Shown here piece after piece: positions 1-8,078 of a stretch of DNA of 64,000 nt. Position numbers and translations under genes: made by a program. Position 1 is the stretch's first letter. The number at the start of each line of letters is the position of its first letter. Source of the DNA: Anaerofustis stercorihominis (GTDB lineage: Bacteria > Bacillota > Clostridia > Eubacteriales > Anaerofustaceae); the NCBI RefSeq assembly GCF_024623185.1, contig NZ_JANJZK010000002.1, positions 1-64,000 on the forward strand. The letters are read 5' to 3'. Under the pieces are notes generated by a model. It made no database searches and was not told the DNA's origin. It worked only from the letters and a program-made list of their open reading frames with translations.

Positions 1-480
1 CTATCTTGTAAAAATATAAATGTTTGAGATTTTATAGGGCGACAGCCCTTATGAGCAAAACTTTTAGTTTTGCGAATAGGCACTGCGAGTAATAAAAGCA
101 GTGTGAAGTATAAAAAACTTGTTTACATTATTGTAAATATTTTTAGATTTATAGGCTCGTCCCCTATGAGGGAAGTCGCAGACTTCACGAATAGGCACTG
201 CGAGTAAATTAAAAGCGAGGTAGCGAATTATATTCTTAACTATCTTGTAAAAATATAAATGTTTGAGATTTTATAGGGCGACAGCCCTTATGAGCAAAAC
301 TTTTAGTTTTGCGAATGGGCACTGCGAGTAATAAAAGCAATGTAAATTATAAATAAAACTTGTTTACATTATTGTAAATATTTTTAGATTTATATGCACT
401 GCTAGTAAATAAATGCGATGTAAAGCGTTAATTTTAAACTAGCTGTAAAAATATAAATGTTAGAAAATAGGTGCTATAAT
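1..480. repeat. Tandem ~120-bp intergenic repeats with variable hairpins
   Basis: A unit of about 120 bp occurs roughly four and a half times (about 1-115, 116-239, 240-356, 357-438, and a partial copy from 439). Units 1 and 3 are nearly identical at a period of 239 bp; units 2 and 4 form a second subtype that starts with cttgtttacattattgtaaa. Units 1-3 carry a small hairpin between conserved flanks (ctatgag/cttatgag on the left, cgaataggcactgcgagtaa on the right). The hairpin arms differ completely: gcaaaac/gttttgc at 55-61/67-73 against gaagtc/gacttc at 172-177/181-186. Unit 1 has a second stem, cactgc/gcagtg, at 81-86/98-103. No open reading frame is supported. It looks like a structured dispersed repeat or a transcribed leader; the function is unknown. 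Confidence 0.75.
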
Positions 481-814
481 TAATAAATACAGATTAGAAT
501 TGGTAAAAATCAATTTTGTAAATGTAAATTTTAACTATATTGGACAGCAGTATTTATGAATAGTCAATGAGAGAAACAGAACTTTAAATCATGTAATTAT
601 AAAATGCTTGTTTACAGATATTGTAATTACTGCTGTTTATGATGATGTAGCAAATATTTATTTATAAAAGTTTTTTAAATTTTTAATACCATTAAATAGA
701 ATTATGGTTGATTTCTTTAAATAAATTTGTTTTAAAGTTTGTAATGATTTTATTATTGCAAACACGATAATCCCGTTAATAAGGGCTTTTAAATAAAAAT
801 GCTTTTATTATATA
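481..814. other. AT-rich intergenic region without a recognised gene
   Basis: No reading frame with a ribosome-binding site or family resemblance was found here. The stretch contains one more piece resembling the repeat subtype 2 start (cttgtttacagatattgtaa at about 607-626). It also has a distant inverted pair, cagcagta (545-552) and tactgctg (628-635). Nothing else can be supported. Confidence 0.5.
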
Positions 815-849
815 TTTAAACCAAATGTTTTAATTGGTTTAAACGTTTT
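815..849. promoter_or_regulatory. Candidate operator upstream of feoA
   Basis: A perfect 10-bp inverted repeat, tttaaaccaa (815-824) and ttggtttaaa (834-843), lies 47-75 bp before the feoA start. Its right arm runs into the 12-mer tttaaacgtttt (838-849). The same 12-mer occurs inside the perR promoter at 3866-3877. Position and sharing suggest a metal- or peroxide-responsive operator, but no consensus for a named regulator is matched. Confidence 0.4.
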
Positions 850-889
850 TATATTTATTTTAAATTATACGCAAGAAAGGAAATTTAAT

Positions 890-1111
890 ATGAAAGCATT
901 AAATACTTCAAAATGCGGTTCGACCGTAAAAGTAAAAAAGCTGCACGGTGAGGGTGCGGTTAAAAGAAGAATTATGGATATGGGTATTACAAAAGGCAGC
1001 GAGATCTTTATTAGAAAAGTGGCTCCTTTAGGAGATCCTATAGAAGTAAAGATAAGGGGTTATGAACTTAGTCTCAGGAAAGCTGACGCTAAAATGATAG
1101 AAGTAGAATAA
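890..1111 (+). CDS. feoA: Ferrous iron transport protein A
   Basis: Small 73-residue FeoA protein with the SH3-like fold typical of the family. It shows the Gly-rich pattern around MDMGITKGSEI followed by APLGDPIEVKIRGYELSLR. FeoA is a cytosolic partner of the FeoB Fe(II) transporter and is thought to act on its G domain. An aagaaagga ribosome-binding site lies about 8 bp before the ATG. The gene is first in the feoA-feoB-small membrane protein operon, and feoB starts 87 bp downstream behind its own Shine-Dalgarno. The upstream inverted repeat suggests regulated expression, probably by iron. Identification is firm on length, motif and neighbour. Confidence 0.95.
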   Translation: MKALNTSKCGSTVKVKKLHGEGAVKRRIMDMGITKGSEIFIRKVAPLGDPIEVKIRGYELSLRKADAKMIEVE

Positions 1112-1198
1112 GGTTATTTAGACAGAGCTATACTCTGTTAATTTTTAAGATGTATGTTAGCTATAACTAACAAAAATAAAGTAAGGAGTAGTTAGATT

Positions 1199-3349
1199 AT
1201 GATAAAATTAGCACTTGCAGGGAACCCTAACTCGGGAAAAACCACGTTATTTAACGATTTGACCGGAGCCAGTCAATACGTCGGCAATTGGCCCGGTGTT
1301 ACGGTAGAAAAAAAAGAAGGCAGAGTTAAAGGAGATAAGGATATTCATTTGGTGGATTTACCGGGAATATATTCGCTTTCTCCATATACTCTTGAAGAAG
1401 TAGTATCAAGGAATTTCTTAATCAATGAAAAGCCTGATGCAATAATAAATATCGTTGACGCAACGAACTTGGAAAGAAACTTATATTTGACGACACAGCT
1501 TGTTGAACTTGGTATTCCCGTTATTATCGCTCTTAATATGATGGATATCATCAAGAAAAAGGGAGAAATTATAAATACTAAAAAGCTTGAAGAACAAATA
1601 GGATGTAAAGTTGTTGAAATATCTGCTCTGAAAGGAGCAGGAACAAAAAATCTTATTACAGAAGCTAAAAAAGTGAGCATTGAAAAGAAAAAGATAGATA
1701 TAAAACATACTTTTGATGTAAAAGTAGAAGGCTCTTTGAGTGAAATCAAAGAAATTATAAAAGGTAAGGTAAAAGAAGATTTACTTCACTGGTATAGCAT
1801 AAAGCTTTACGAAAGAGATGAAAAAGTTTTAGAAACTATTACTTTGAGTAAAGAAGATAAAAAGAGTATTGAAACTATTATCGAAAAATCCGAAAATGAA
1901 TTTGATGATGACAGTGAAAGTATCATAACAAACGAAAGATATACATATATTACAAGTATAATCGACAGTTGCTTTAAAAAGAGAAATAATACTCTAATGA
2001 GTACTTCCGATAAAATTGATAGGATAATTACAAACAGGATTTTAGCTATTCCTATATTTGCGATAGTTATGTACTTAGTCTACTACATATCTATTTCAAC
2101 AGTCGGTACTGCCGGAACTGATTGGGTAAACGATGTTTTATTCGGAGAAAACGGTATCCCCGGTGTGATCGGCAACTTCTTAGCCAGTGTAGGTGCTGCA
2201 CAGTGGCTGCAATCATTGATACTTGACGGTATCGTAGGCGGTGTAGGTGCCGTACTTGGCTTCCTTCCTCAAATGTTGGTATTGTTTTTATGTTTAGCGA
2301 TCTTGGAAGACTGCGGATACATGGCTCGTGTTGCATTTATCATGGATAGGATCTTTAGAAAGTTCGGTCTTTCAGGAAAATCTTTTATTCCTATGCTTAT
2401 AGGTACAGGCTGTGGAGTTCCCGGAGTTATGGCAAGCAGGACTATAGAAAACGAAAGAGACAGAAAAATCACGATAATGACTACTACTTTCGTACCTTGT
2501 TCTGCGAAACTCCCTATTATCTCTTTGATTGCAGGGGCATTATTCCCGGGAGCGACCTGGGTAGGTCCTTCGGCTTATTTCCTTGGTATTGCCGCAATAG
2601 TATGCTCGGGAATAATCCTTAAAAAGACGAGACGTTTTGCAGGTGACCCTGCTCCGTTTGTAATGGAGCTTCCCGCATATCATATACCGGGTGCAAAAAG
2701 TGTACTTATCCATATGTGGGACAGAGCTAAATCTTTCGTTAAAAAAGCAGGAACTATCATTTTCCTTGCTTGTGCACTTATTTGGTTCTTACAAAGTTTC
2801 GGCTTCGAAAACGGTTCTTTCGGAATGGTGGAAATGGACAACAGTTTACTTAAATCAATCGGAAGCTTAATAGCGCCTTTATTTGCTCCTCTCGGATTTG
2901 GAGACTGGAAAGCTGCTGTTGCTACCGTAACGGGTTTGATAGCCAAAGAAAATGTCGTTGGTACTTTCGGTATCCTTTACGGATTTGCTGAAGTAGCAGA
3001 GGACGGTGCAGAAATTTGGACTAATGTTGCCGCTGTATTCACCCCGCTTGCAGCATATGCATTCTTAGCATTCAACTTATTATCGGCTCCCTGCTTTGCC
3101 GCAATCGGTGCAATGCACAGAGAATTCGGTAACGGAAAATGGACATTATTTGCTGTTATATATCAATGTCTGCTTGCTTACTGCACAGCTTTATCGATAT
3201 ATCAGATAGGAATGTTCGTAACAGGTCATGGTTTTACTATACTTACCGCTGTGGCTTTCTTAGTTGTTATAGGTTTTATTTACCTCCTTTTTAAACCATA
3301 TAGCGAAAAATATGACTTATCAGGAAAAGAGGCGCTTTTAAATGCTTAA
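1199..3349 (+). CDS. feoB: Ferrous iron transporter FeoB
   Basis: 716-residue inner-membrane Fe(II) permease. The N-terminal GTPase domain shows G1 GNPNSGKTT (8-16), G3 DLPG (53-56), G4 NMMD (113-116) and G5 SALKGAG (142-148). The FeoB helical spacer follows (about 170-270). The C-terminal half is a polytopic membrane domain with the two gate regions, including the GTGCGVPG and TFVPCSAKLP cysteine motifs that line the iron path. The length is normal for the family. A gtaaggag ribosome-binding site precedes the ATG. The stop codon overlaps the start of a small Cys-rich membrane protein, so the two are translationally coupled. The function is Fe(II) import under low-oxygen conditions. Confidence 0.97.
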   Translation: MIKLALAGNPNSGKTTLFNDLTGASQYVGNWPGVTVEKKEGRVKGDKDIHLVDLPGIYSLSPYTLEEVVSRNFLINEKPDAIINIVDATNLERNLYLTTQLVELGIPVIIALNMMDIIKKKGEIINTKKLEEQIGCKVVEISALKGAGTKNLITEAKKVSIEKKKIDIKHTFDVKVEGSLSEIKEIIKGKVKEDLLHWYSIKLYERDEKVLETITLSKEDKKSIETIIEKSENEFDDDSESIITNERYTYITSIIDSCFKKRNNTLMSTSDKIDRIITNRILAIPIFAIVMYLVYYISISTVGTAGTDWVNDVLFGENGIPGVIGNFLASVGAAQWLQSLILDGIVGGVGAVLGFLPQMLVLFLCLAILEDCGYMARVAFIMDRIFRKFGLSGKSFIPMLIGTGCGVPGVMASRTIENERDRKITIMTTTFVPCSAKLPIISLIAGALFPGATWVGPSAYFLGIAAIVCSGIILKKTRRFAGDPAPFVMELPAYHIPGAKSVLIHMWDRAKSFVKKAGTIIFLACALIWFLQSFGFENGSFGMVEMDNSLLKSIGSLIAPLFAPLGFGDWKAAVATVTGLIAKENVVGTFGILYGFAEVAEDGAEIWTNVAAVFTPLAAYAFLAFNLLSAPCFAAIGAMHREFGNGKWTLFAVIYQCLLAYCTALSIYQIGMFVTGHGFTILTAVAFLVVIGFIYLLFKPYSEKYDLSGKEALLNA

Positions 3350-3518
3350 CTTCATTTTAAATAATATGGCAACGATAATAATAACATTAATACTTTTGGC
3401 AGTTGGATATATTGCTATAAAATCATTATTTAAAAGTCATAAAAACGGAAGCAGCATCGGATGCGGTAATGACTGCAGTCACTGCGGACACTGCTCGGGA
3501 ATACAAGATAAAAAATAA
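3342..3518 (+). CDS. FeoB-associated Cys-rich membrane protein
   Basis: A 58-residue gene that starts inside the feoB 3' end (ATG overlaps the feoB stop by 8 bases). One hydrophobic helix (about residues 9-28, ATIIITLILLAVGYIAIKSL) is followed by a basic stretch and a Cys-rich tail, CGNDCSHCGHC, with four cysteines. This layout matches the FeoB-associated Cys-rich membrane protein family found after feoB in many Firmicutes. It presumably binds iron or an iron-sulfur/thiol ligand near the FeoB pore, but that is inference. A strong terminator follows directly, so it closes the feo operon. Confidence 0.85.
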   Translation: MLNFILNNMATIIITLILLAVGYIAIKSLFKSHKNGSSIGCGNDCSHCGHCSGIQDKK

Positions 3519-3520
3519 TC

Positions 3521-3556
3521 AAAAAAAAGACTGCATTTTCAGCAGTCTTTTTTATT
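3521..3556 (+). terminator. Intrinsic terminator of the feo operon
   Basis: Stem aaaagactgc (3525-3534) and gcagtctttt (3542-3551), loop of seven bases, followed by a T run. It sits immediately after the small Cys-rich gene. Confidence 0.9.
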
Positions 3557-3858
3557 TTAACGATAGTTTAAAAACGATTAAAATCAATCTTAAAATAGTA
3601 TAAATGAGTTTTTAAGATGAAGTCGATACACCTAAATATATAAAACATTTAAATTTTTTCATCTTTTTTTGTACTAGGAATCAATATCGATAATATAAAT
3701 TTTCTTTTTTAATACATAATTTACTAAAATGATAATTATTAATTACTTATATCATTAAAATCAAAGTTATCAAATAAAATAGGATTGAATAAAACCTTTC
3801 AATATAATATCATAGAGAGGAAGAAATTATCTTTCTCTTTTTTTGATAATAAGAATAA
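3557..3858. other. Intergenic region upstream of perR
   Basis: About 300 bp of AT-rich sequence with no credible gene. It contains the sequence tgataattattaatt (3730-3744), which matches the PerR-box consensus TTATAATNATTATAA at about 11 of 15 positions. It also contains a weak purine/pyrimidine inverted stretch near 3815-3842. The PerR/Fur-box reading is tentative because AT-rich sequence gives such matches easily. Confidence 0.4.
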
Positions 3859-3887
3859 TTGCTATTTTAAACGTTTTACAATATAAT
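3859..3887 (+). promoter_or_regulatory. Promoter of perR with embedded palindrome
   Basis: A -35 box TTGCTA (3859-3864), a 17-bp spacer and a perfect -10 box TATAAT (3882-3887) sit just before perR. The spacer contains the palindrome aaacgttt within tttaaacgtttt (3866-3877), the same 12-mer found before feoA. A regulator bound there would block RNA polymerase. Confidence 0.6.
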
Positions 3888-3901
3888 GGGAGTATATAAT
3901 A

Positions 3902-4300
3902 ATGGAAAATACCAGAAATACGATTCAAAAGAAAATAATATTTAATACATTAAAATCTATGAAAGAACATCCTTCCGCACAGGAAGTATATGAAAAGGTA
4001 CATGAAAAACACTCTACAATAAGCAGAGCAACCGTATTCAGGGTTTTAAACAATCTAGCGTCTTTAGGACATTTAAATCGACTCAGAATGCCTGATATGC
4101 CTGATTTGTACGATTATAAGACGACGGGGCACTATCATATAAAATGCAGAGAATGCGGTGAAATAAAAAACGTGGAAATTGAGTTCGTAAAGGATATAGA
4201 TAAAGAAGTCGAAAAGGGCAGCGGGTATAAAATATTAAATCACAATCTTGTATTCGAGGGTATTTGTCAAAATTGTCAAAAAGATGTAGATAAAAAATAA
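3902..4300 (+). CDS. perR: Fur-family transcriptional repressor, PerR type
   Basis: 132-residue Fur-family regulator. The N-terminal winged helix includes HPSAQEVYEKV and the recognition region STISRATVFRVLNNL. The C-terminal metal-sensing and dimerisation part has HYHIKCRECGEI and GICQNCQ, giving the two CxxC pairs of the structural zinc site. A PerR rather than a Fur assignment rests on the short length, the STISRATVFR-type helix and the oxidative-stress neighbour (rubredoxin-containing flavoprotein 15 bp downstream). PerR senses peroxide through Fe-dependent histidine oxidation. The gene has a clear promoter with an internal palindrome, consistent with autoregulation. Zur or Fur cannot be ruled out from sequence alone. 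Confidence 0.85.
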   Translation: MENTRNTIQKKIIFNTLKSMKEHPSAQEVYEKVHEKHSTISRATVFRVLNNLASLGHLNRLRMPDMPDLYDYKTTGHYHIKCRECGEIKNVEIEFVKDIDKEVEKGSGYKILNHNLVFEGICQNCQKDVDKK

Positions 4301-4315
4301 TAAAGGAGGATTATC

Positions 4316-5734
4316 ATGGTTTATAAATGCAGCGTTTGCGGTTATATTTACGACGAAGAAAAAGAAGGTAAACCCTTCAGTGAATTAAAAGAGTGTCCCG
4401 TTTGTAAACATCCAGCCAGCGTATTTGTCAAAGTTGAAGAAAATATAAATGAAAAAGATAATAAAAAAGTCAAAGAAAAAAACAAAAAAATGTATAATGT
4501 AAAAAGTGATTCTCTCGAATACGAAAGTGAATTCAAAAGAACGGATGATACTTGTAGGTATATGGCTCAAATTCATGAAATGGCAGTAAGCGGGAAGCCT
4601 ATTATTGAAGCAATGGGAACGAAAATGAATATGCCGGGCTTTGATGATATATTGTTTTTAGGTGCACAGCTTAATCCCATGCCTTTAGATGAGCATGATT
4701 TCGTCAGAACGACTACCGTAATAGGGAAAAATGCGAAAAGACCTATGATTTTGAATAATCCTGTGTATATTTCTCATATGTCATTTGGAGCACTGTCAAA
4801 GGAAATCAAAGTTGCTCTTTCCAAAGGAAGTGCTATGGCGAAAAGTGCCATGTGTTCCGGAGAAGGCGGGATATTAAAAGAAGAAATGGAAGCGGCGGAT
4901 AAGTATATTTTTGAATATGTTCCAAATAAATATAGTGTGACCGATGAAAATTTAAAAAATGCAGATGCGATTGAAATAAAAATAGGTCAGGGGACCAAAC
5001 CCGGAATGGGCGGACATCTCCCTGGAGGAAAAGTTACTCCAGAAATTGCCAAAGTAAGAAACAAGCCTCTTGGTAAAGATATAATAAGTCCTTCCAAATT
5101 TGAGGGGATAAATACAAAAGAGGATTTGAAAAATCTTGTCGATGAACTTAGGACAAGGTCTGACGGAAGACCTATAGGTATAAAAATTGCTGCGGGAAGA
5201 ATCGAAAGGGATTTGGAATACATAGTTTATGCGGGAGCTGATTTTGTAACTATTGACGGAAGAGGCGGTGCAACGGGAGCAAGCCCGAGAATAGTAAGAG
5301 ATTCTACAAGCGTTCCGACTATTTATGCTTTATATAGAGCGAGAAAATATCTTGACAGTGTAAAATCCGATATGGAACTTGTCATTACCGGAGGACTTAG
5401 AGTATCTTCCGATTTTGCAAAGGCAATTGCAATGGGTGCAGATGCGGTTGCTATAGCTTCTGCCGGATTAATGGCGGCAGCCTGTCAGCAGTATAGGATT
5501 TGCGGAAGCGGTAACTGTCCTCTAGGCATTGCTACCCAAGATCCTGAACTCAGGAAAAGACTTAAAATAGATAAAAGCAGTAAGAGAGTTGCCAATTTCT
5601 TGAATTGCTCTTTGGAAGAAATTAAGACTTTTGCCAGGATAACAGGACATGATGATATTCATGATATGAACGTAGATGATTTATGCACTATAAACAGAGA
5701 AATCTCTGAATTTACAAACATACCTCACGCATAG
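4316..5734 (+). CDS. Rubredoxin/glutamate synthase-like FMN protein
   Basis: 472-residue fusion. Residues 1-35 form a rubredoxin-like iron site with C5-x2-C8 and C27-x2-C30. A charged linker (about 45-65) leads to a glutamate synthase alpha-subunit FMN-barrel domain (about 100-470) with GEGG, IGQGTKPGMGGHLPG, GADFVTIDGRGGATGASP, GGLRVSSDFAKAIAMGADAV and the C-rich CGSGNCPLGIATQDP loop. The glutaminase domain of true GltB is absent. Such proteins occur in anaerobes next to PerR and iron genes, and may serve as NAD(P)H- or rubredoxin-linked oxidoreductases in oxygen defence. The actual substrate is unknown. A strong aaggagg site sets the start. The gene is in an operon with perR and probably the ZIP gene. 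Confidence 0.85.
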   Translation: MVYKCSVCGYIYDEEKEGKPFSELKECPVCKHPASVFVKVEENINEKDNKKVKEKNKKMYNVKSDSLEYESEFKRTDDTCRYMAQIHEMAVSGKPIIEAMGTKMNMPGFDDILFLGAQLNPMPLDEHDFVRTTTVIGKNAKRPMILNNPVYISHMSFGALSKEIKVALSKGSAMAKSAMCSGEGGILKEEMEAADKYIFEYVPNKYSVTDENLKNADAIEIKIGQGTKPGMGGHLPGGKVTPEIAKVRNKPLGKDIISPSKFEGINTKEDLKNLVDELRTRSDGRPIGIKIAAGRIERDLEYIVYAGADFVTIDGRGGATGASPRIVRDSTSVPTIYALYRARKYLDSVKSDMELVITGGLRVSSDFAKAIAMGADAVAIASAGLMAAACQQYRICGSGNCPLGIATQDPELRKRLKIDKSSKRVANFLNCSLEEIKTFARITGHDDIHDMNVDDLCTINREISEFTNIPHA

Positions 5735-5760
5735 CTAAATAATTTGTAAAGGATGATAGT

Positions 5761-6516
5761 ATGAACCTTGTCAAAATAACAGCTCTCGGTGTAGGCGGTG
5801 CGACCGTTGTGGGAGCTTTAATAGGATTTTTATTCAAAGGTATTTCTCATAAATTCAGTGATGTGGTCCTCGGTTTTGCTGCGGGTATAATGCTTGCGGC
5901 AAGTATGATAGGACTTATTATCCCCTCTATCGAAAGCGGAGGGAATCATGGTGTATGGATAAGTGTACTTGGTATTCTGATCGGTGCATTATTTCTGGAT
6001 TTTGCGGATAAGCTCACACCTCATCTTCATAGGCTCACCGGAATGGACAGGGAAAAACACAGCGGGAATTCAAAGATAAATAAAGTTATGTTATTTGTTC
6101 TTGCAATAGCTATTCATAACCTTCCCGAAGGAATGGCTGCGGGAGTGGGGTTCGGAAGCGATAATATAGGAAATGCGATGATAGTTGCCATTGGTATCGC
6201 TCTTCAAAATATCCCCGAGGGTATGGTCATAATATCTCCTATGTTACTCAGCGGAGTAAGTAAAAAGAGGACTCTTATTATCGCTTCTTTGACGGGAGTA
6301 ATAGAAGTCATCGGGACTTTTATAGGTTATTTCCTCGCTGATATATCAGGTACGGTGCTTCCTTTTTTGCTCGCGTTTGCGGGCGGGACTATGCTTTATA
6401 TAATAAGTGATGAAATGATACCCGAGACACATTCTCACGGATTTGAAAAATACGCTACTTATTCCTTACTCGTTGGGTTTATAGTTATGCTTATAATGGA
6501 TTTTTATATATCTTAA
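5761..6516 (+). CDS. ZIP-family divalent metal transporter
   Basis: 251-residue polytopic membrane protein of the ZIP (ZupT/GufA-like) family. The signature helices are present: AIAIHNLPEGMAAGVGFG (helix 4) and AIGIALQNIPEGMVIISPML (helix 5), whose His, Asn, Glu and Pro residues line the metal site. A His-containing intracellular loop (LTPHLHRLTG) is present. These proteins import zinc, iron or manganese without ATP. It follows the rubredoxin/glutamate synthase-like gene by 26 bp behind an aaaggatg ribosome-binding site, so it is likely part of the perR transcription unit. The metal specificity cannot be read from sequence. Confidence 0.9.
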   Translation: MNLVKITALGVGGATVVGALIGFLFKGISHKFSDVVLGFAAGIMLAASMIGLIIPSIESGGNHGVWISVLGILIGALFLDFADKLTPHLHRLTGMDREKHSGNSKINKVMLFVLAIAIHNLPEGMAAGVGFGSDNIGNAMIVAIGIALQNIPEGMVIISPMLLSGVSKKRTLIIASLTGVIEVIGTFIGYFLADISGTVLPFLLAFAGGTMLYIISDEMIPETHSHGFEKYATYSLLVGFIVMLIMDFYIS

Positions 6517-6521
6517 GCGTG

Positions 6522-6556
6522 AAAAAAAAGGACAAATTATTATTTGTTCTTTTTTA
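6522..6556 (+). terminator. Intrinsic terminator after the ZIP gene
   Basis: Stem built from aaaaaaggacaaat and atttgttctttttt (one G-T pair, loop tatt), followed by T-rich sequence. It separates the perR unit from htrA. Confidence 0.85.
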
Positions 6557-6706
6557 TGTGACAGTACAGTGAAAAAATTAAAGCCTTTTTATTGTTTATT
6601 TTTCAAAAATTAGTTCATAAAGGTTTAATACCAATTCATACCTCCTTCATAGGTTTTTCACATATCAAGCATATACTTTATGTAAAGAAACGAGGAGGAC
6701 ATAATC

Positions 6707-7855
6707 ATGGATAATAATATAGATAATGTAAATAAATCAGATAAAAAGAGAAGGACTGCGATTTTTGCTTTGATAGTAGCGGCTATGATGATAACCTCCA
6801 CAGTCCTCGGATTTGTGGGAGGATTTGCGGCAAATAAATTTTTAGGCTCCAATAAAGCCGACGGGGTCACAACGACAAGTATCCCCGTAGCTTCAACCAC
6901 TTCAACTGACGGCGGTAACATGAATGTTTCAAACGTAGTAAAATCCGTTAAGAACAGTGTTGTTTCCATAGAGTGTGAAAGTCAGAGCCAATCACAAGTA
7001 AATCCTTTATATGATAACGGTAATTCAACTTCAAAATCAGCTGGAAGCGGCGTTATAGTTACGACTGACGGATATATAGTGACAAATAATCACGTTGTTG
7101 ACGGGGCAAGTAAGATAACCGTTAAGACCGCCGATGAAAAAAGCTACACAGCTAAACTTGTAGGTACGGACAGTGAAACGGATATAGCGGTAATAAAGAT
7201 AGAAGCAAAGGGTCTTAAGAGTGCTGCTTTCGGAAAATCATCCACACTTGAAGTAGGCGATGAAATAGTTGCCATAGGAAATCCTTTGGGTGAACTTTCC
7301 GGTACAGTAACAAATGGTATCGTGTCTGCATTAAGCAGAGAAGTAACGATTGAAAATGAAACAATGAACCTTATTCAAACGAATGCTTCCATAAACTCAG
7401 GTAACTCCGGCGGAGGACTGTTTGATAAAAACGGATTGTTGGTTGGTGTTGTAAATGCAAAAGCCGCTGGAAACAATGTTGAAGGTATAGGATTTGCAAT
7501 CCCTATTGATACAGCTAAAAATGTGATCGAGCAGATAATGGACTACGGATATGTAAAAGGAAGAGTTACAAGTGGACTTACCTTAATAGATATACTTGAT
7601 GAAAATACCGCAAGACAGTATAGTGTAAATGAACTGGGAGTTTATATTTACAGTGTAGCGGATGGTTCAAATGCTGAAAAGGCTGGATTAAAGTCAGGTT
7701 ACATCGTTAAGTCGGTAAACGGTACTAAAGTTGAAAGTGCAAGTGACTTTAAATCAGTTATCAAAAAGTTAAAAGTAGGCGATAAAATCAAAGTAACCGT
7801 ATCAAACGGTATGAGTGAGGGTAGTGTGGAATACAAATTAAGTGAAAAAAAGTAG
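6707..7855 (+). CDS. htrA: HtrA/DegP-type serine protease
   Basis: 382-residue membrane-anchored quality-control protease. One transmembrane helix follows the basic N-terminus (about 17-43). A low-complexity Thr/Ser linker leads to a trypsin-like domain with the complete catalytic triad: His129 (NNHVV), Asp159 (ETDIAVIKI) and Ser234 (SGNSGGGLF). A single PDZ domain follows (about 280-380). The architecture matches Gram-positive HtrA/YkdA proteins, which degrade or refold misfolded exported proteins outside the membrane. A gaggagg Shine-Dalgarno sets the start. The gene directly precedes a two-component system, an arrangement seen for envelope-stress loci, although a 220-bp gap with several palindromes separates them. 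Confidence 0.95.
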   Translation: MDNNIDNVNKSDKKRRTAIFALIVAAMMITSTVLGFVGGFAANKFLGSNKADGVTTTSIPVASTTSTDGGNMNVSNVVKSVKNSVVSIECESQSQSQVNPLYDNGNSTSKSAGSGVIVTTDGYIVTNNHVVDGASKITVKTADEKSYTAKLVGTDSETDIAVIKIEAKGLKSAAFGKSSTLEVGDEIVAIGNPLGELSGTVTNGIVSALSREVTIENETMNLIQTNASINSGNSGGGLFDKNGLLVGVVNAKAAGNNVEGIGFAIPIDTAKNVIEQIMDYGYVKGRVTSGLTLIDILDENTARQYSVNELGVYIYSVADGSNAEKAGLKSGYIVKSVNGTKVESASDFKSVIKKLKVGDKIKVTVSNGMSEGSVEYKLSEKK

Positions 7856-7924
7856 TATAATAAAACAGGAACAATTCAAAAGTGCTTCACAGAAAATACA
7901 CAAACCTTTGGTAATATTACATTG

Positions 7925-8030
7925 TAAGCAAAATGCTTATGGATAGTGAGTTGTACTTGTACAACGAACAATTCCCTCTTTTAAAAATATGTAATCTAAT
8001 ATTACCGGTGCTTTGGCACCGGTAATATTA
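7925..8030. promoter_or_regulatory. Three inverted repeats upstream of the two-component system
   Basis: The gap after htrA contains taagca/tgctta (7925-7939), gttgtac-tt-gtacaac (7950-7965), and a perfect 15-bp inverted repeat taatattaccggtgc / gcaccggtaatatta (7997-8011 / 8016-8030, loop tttg). The long one has no T run, so it is not a canonical terminator. Its right arm reaches the -35 region of the promoter whose -10 box is TATAAT at 8052-8057. It may be an operator or a transcript hairpin. Confidence 0.7.
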
Positions 8031-8051
8031 GTATATAGGATAAATTTGTGG

Positions 8052-8057
8052 TATAAT
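8052..8057 (+). promoter_or_regulatory. Putative -10 box of the two-component operon
   Basis: TATAAT 22 bp before the response regulator ATG, with an aggaggt ribosome-binding site between. The matching -35 is weak (around 8028-8034) and overlaps the end of the 15-bp inverted repeat. Confidence 0.5.
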
Positions 8058-8078
8058 ATATAAAAATAGGAGGTAATT

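Noticed and set aside
1-480. CRISPR array
   Set aside because: The repeats are about 120 bp long, similar throughout their length and lack unique spacers of regular size; no cas gene is present.
7997-8030. Intrinsic terminator of htrA
   Set aside because: The hairpin is strong but is followed by gtatatagg rather than a T run, so a classical terminator is not supported.
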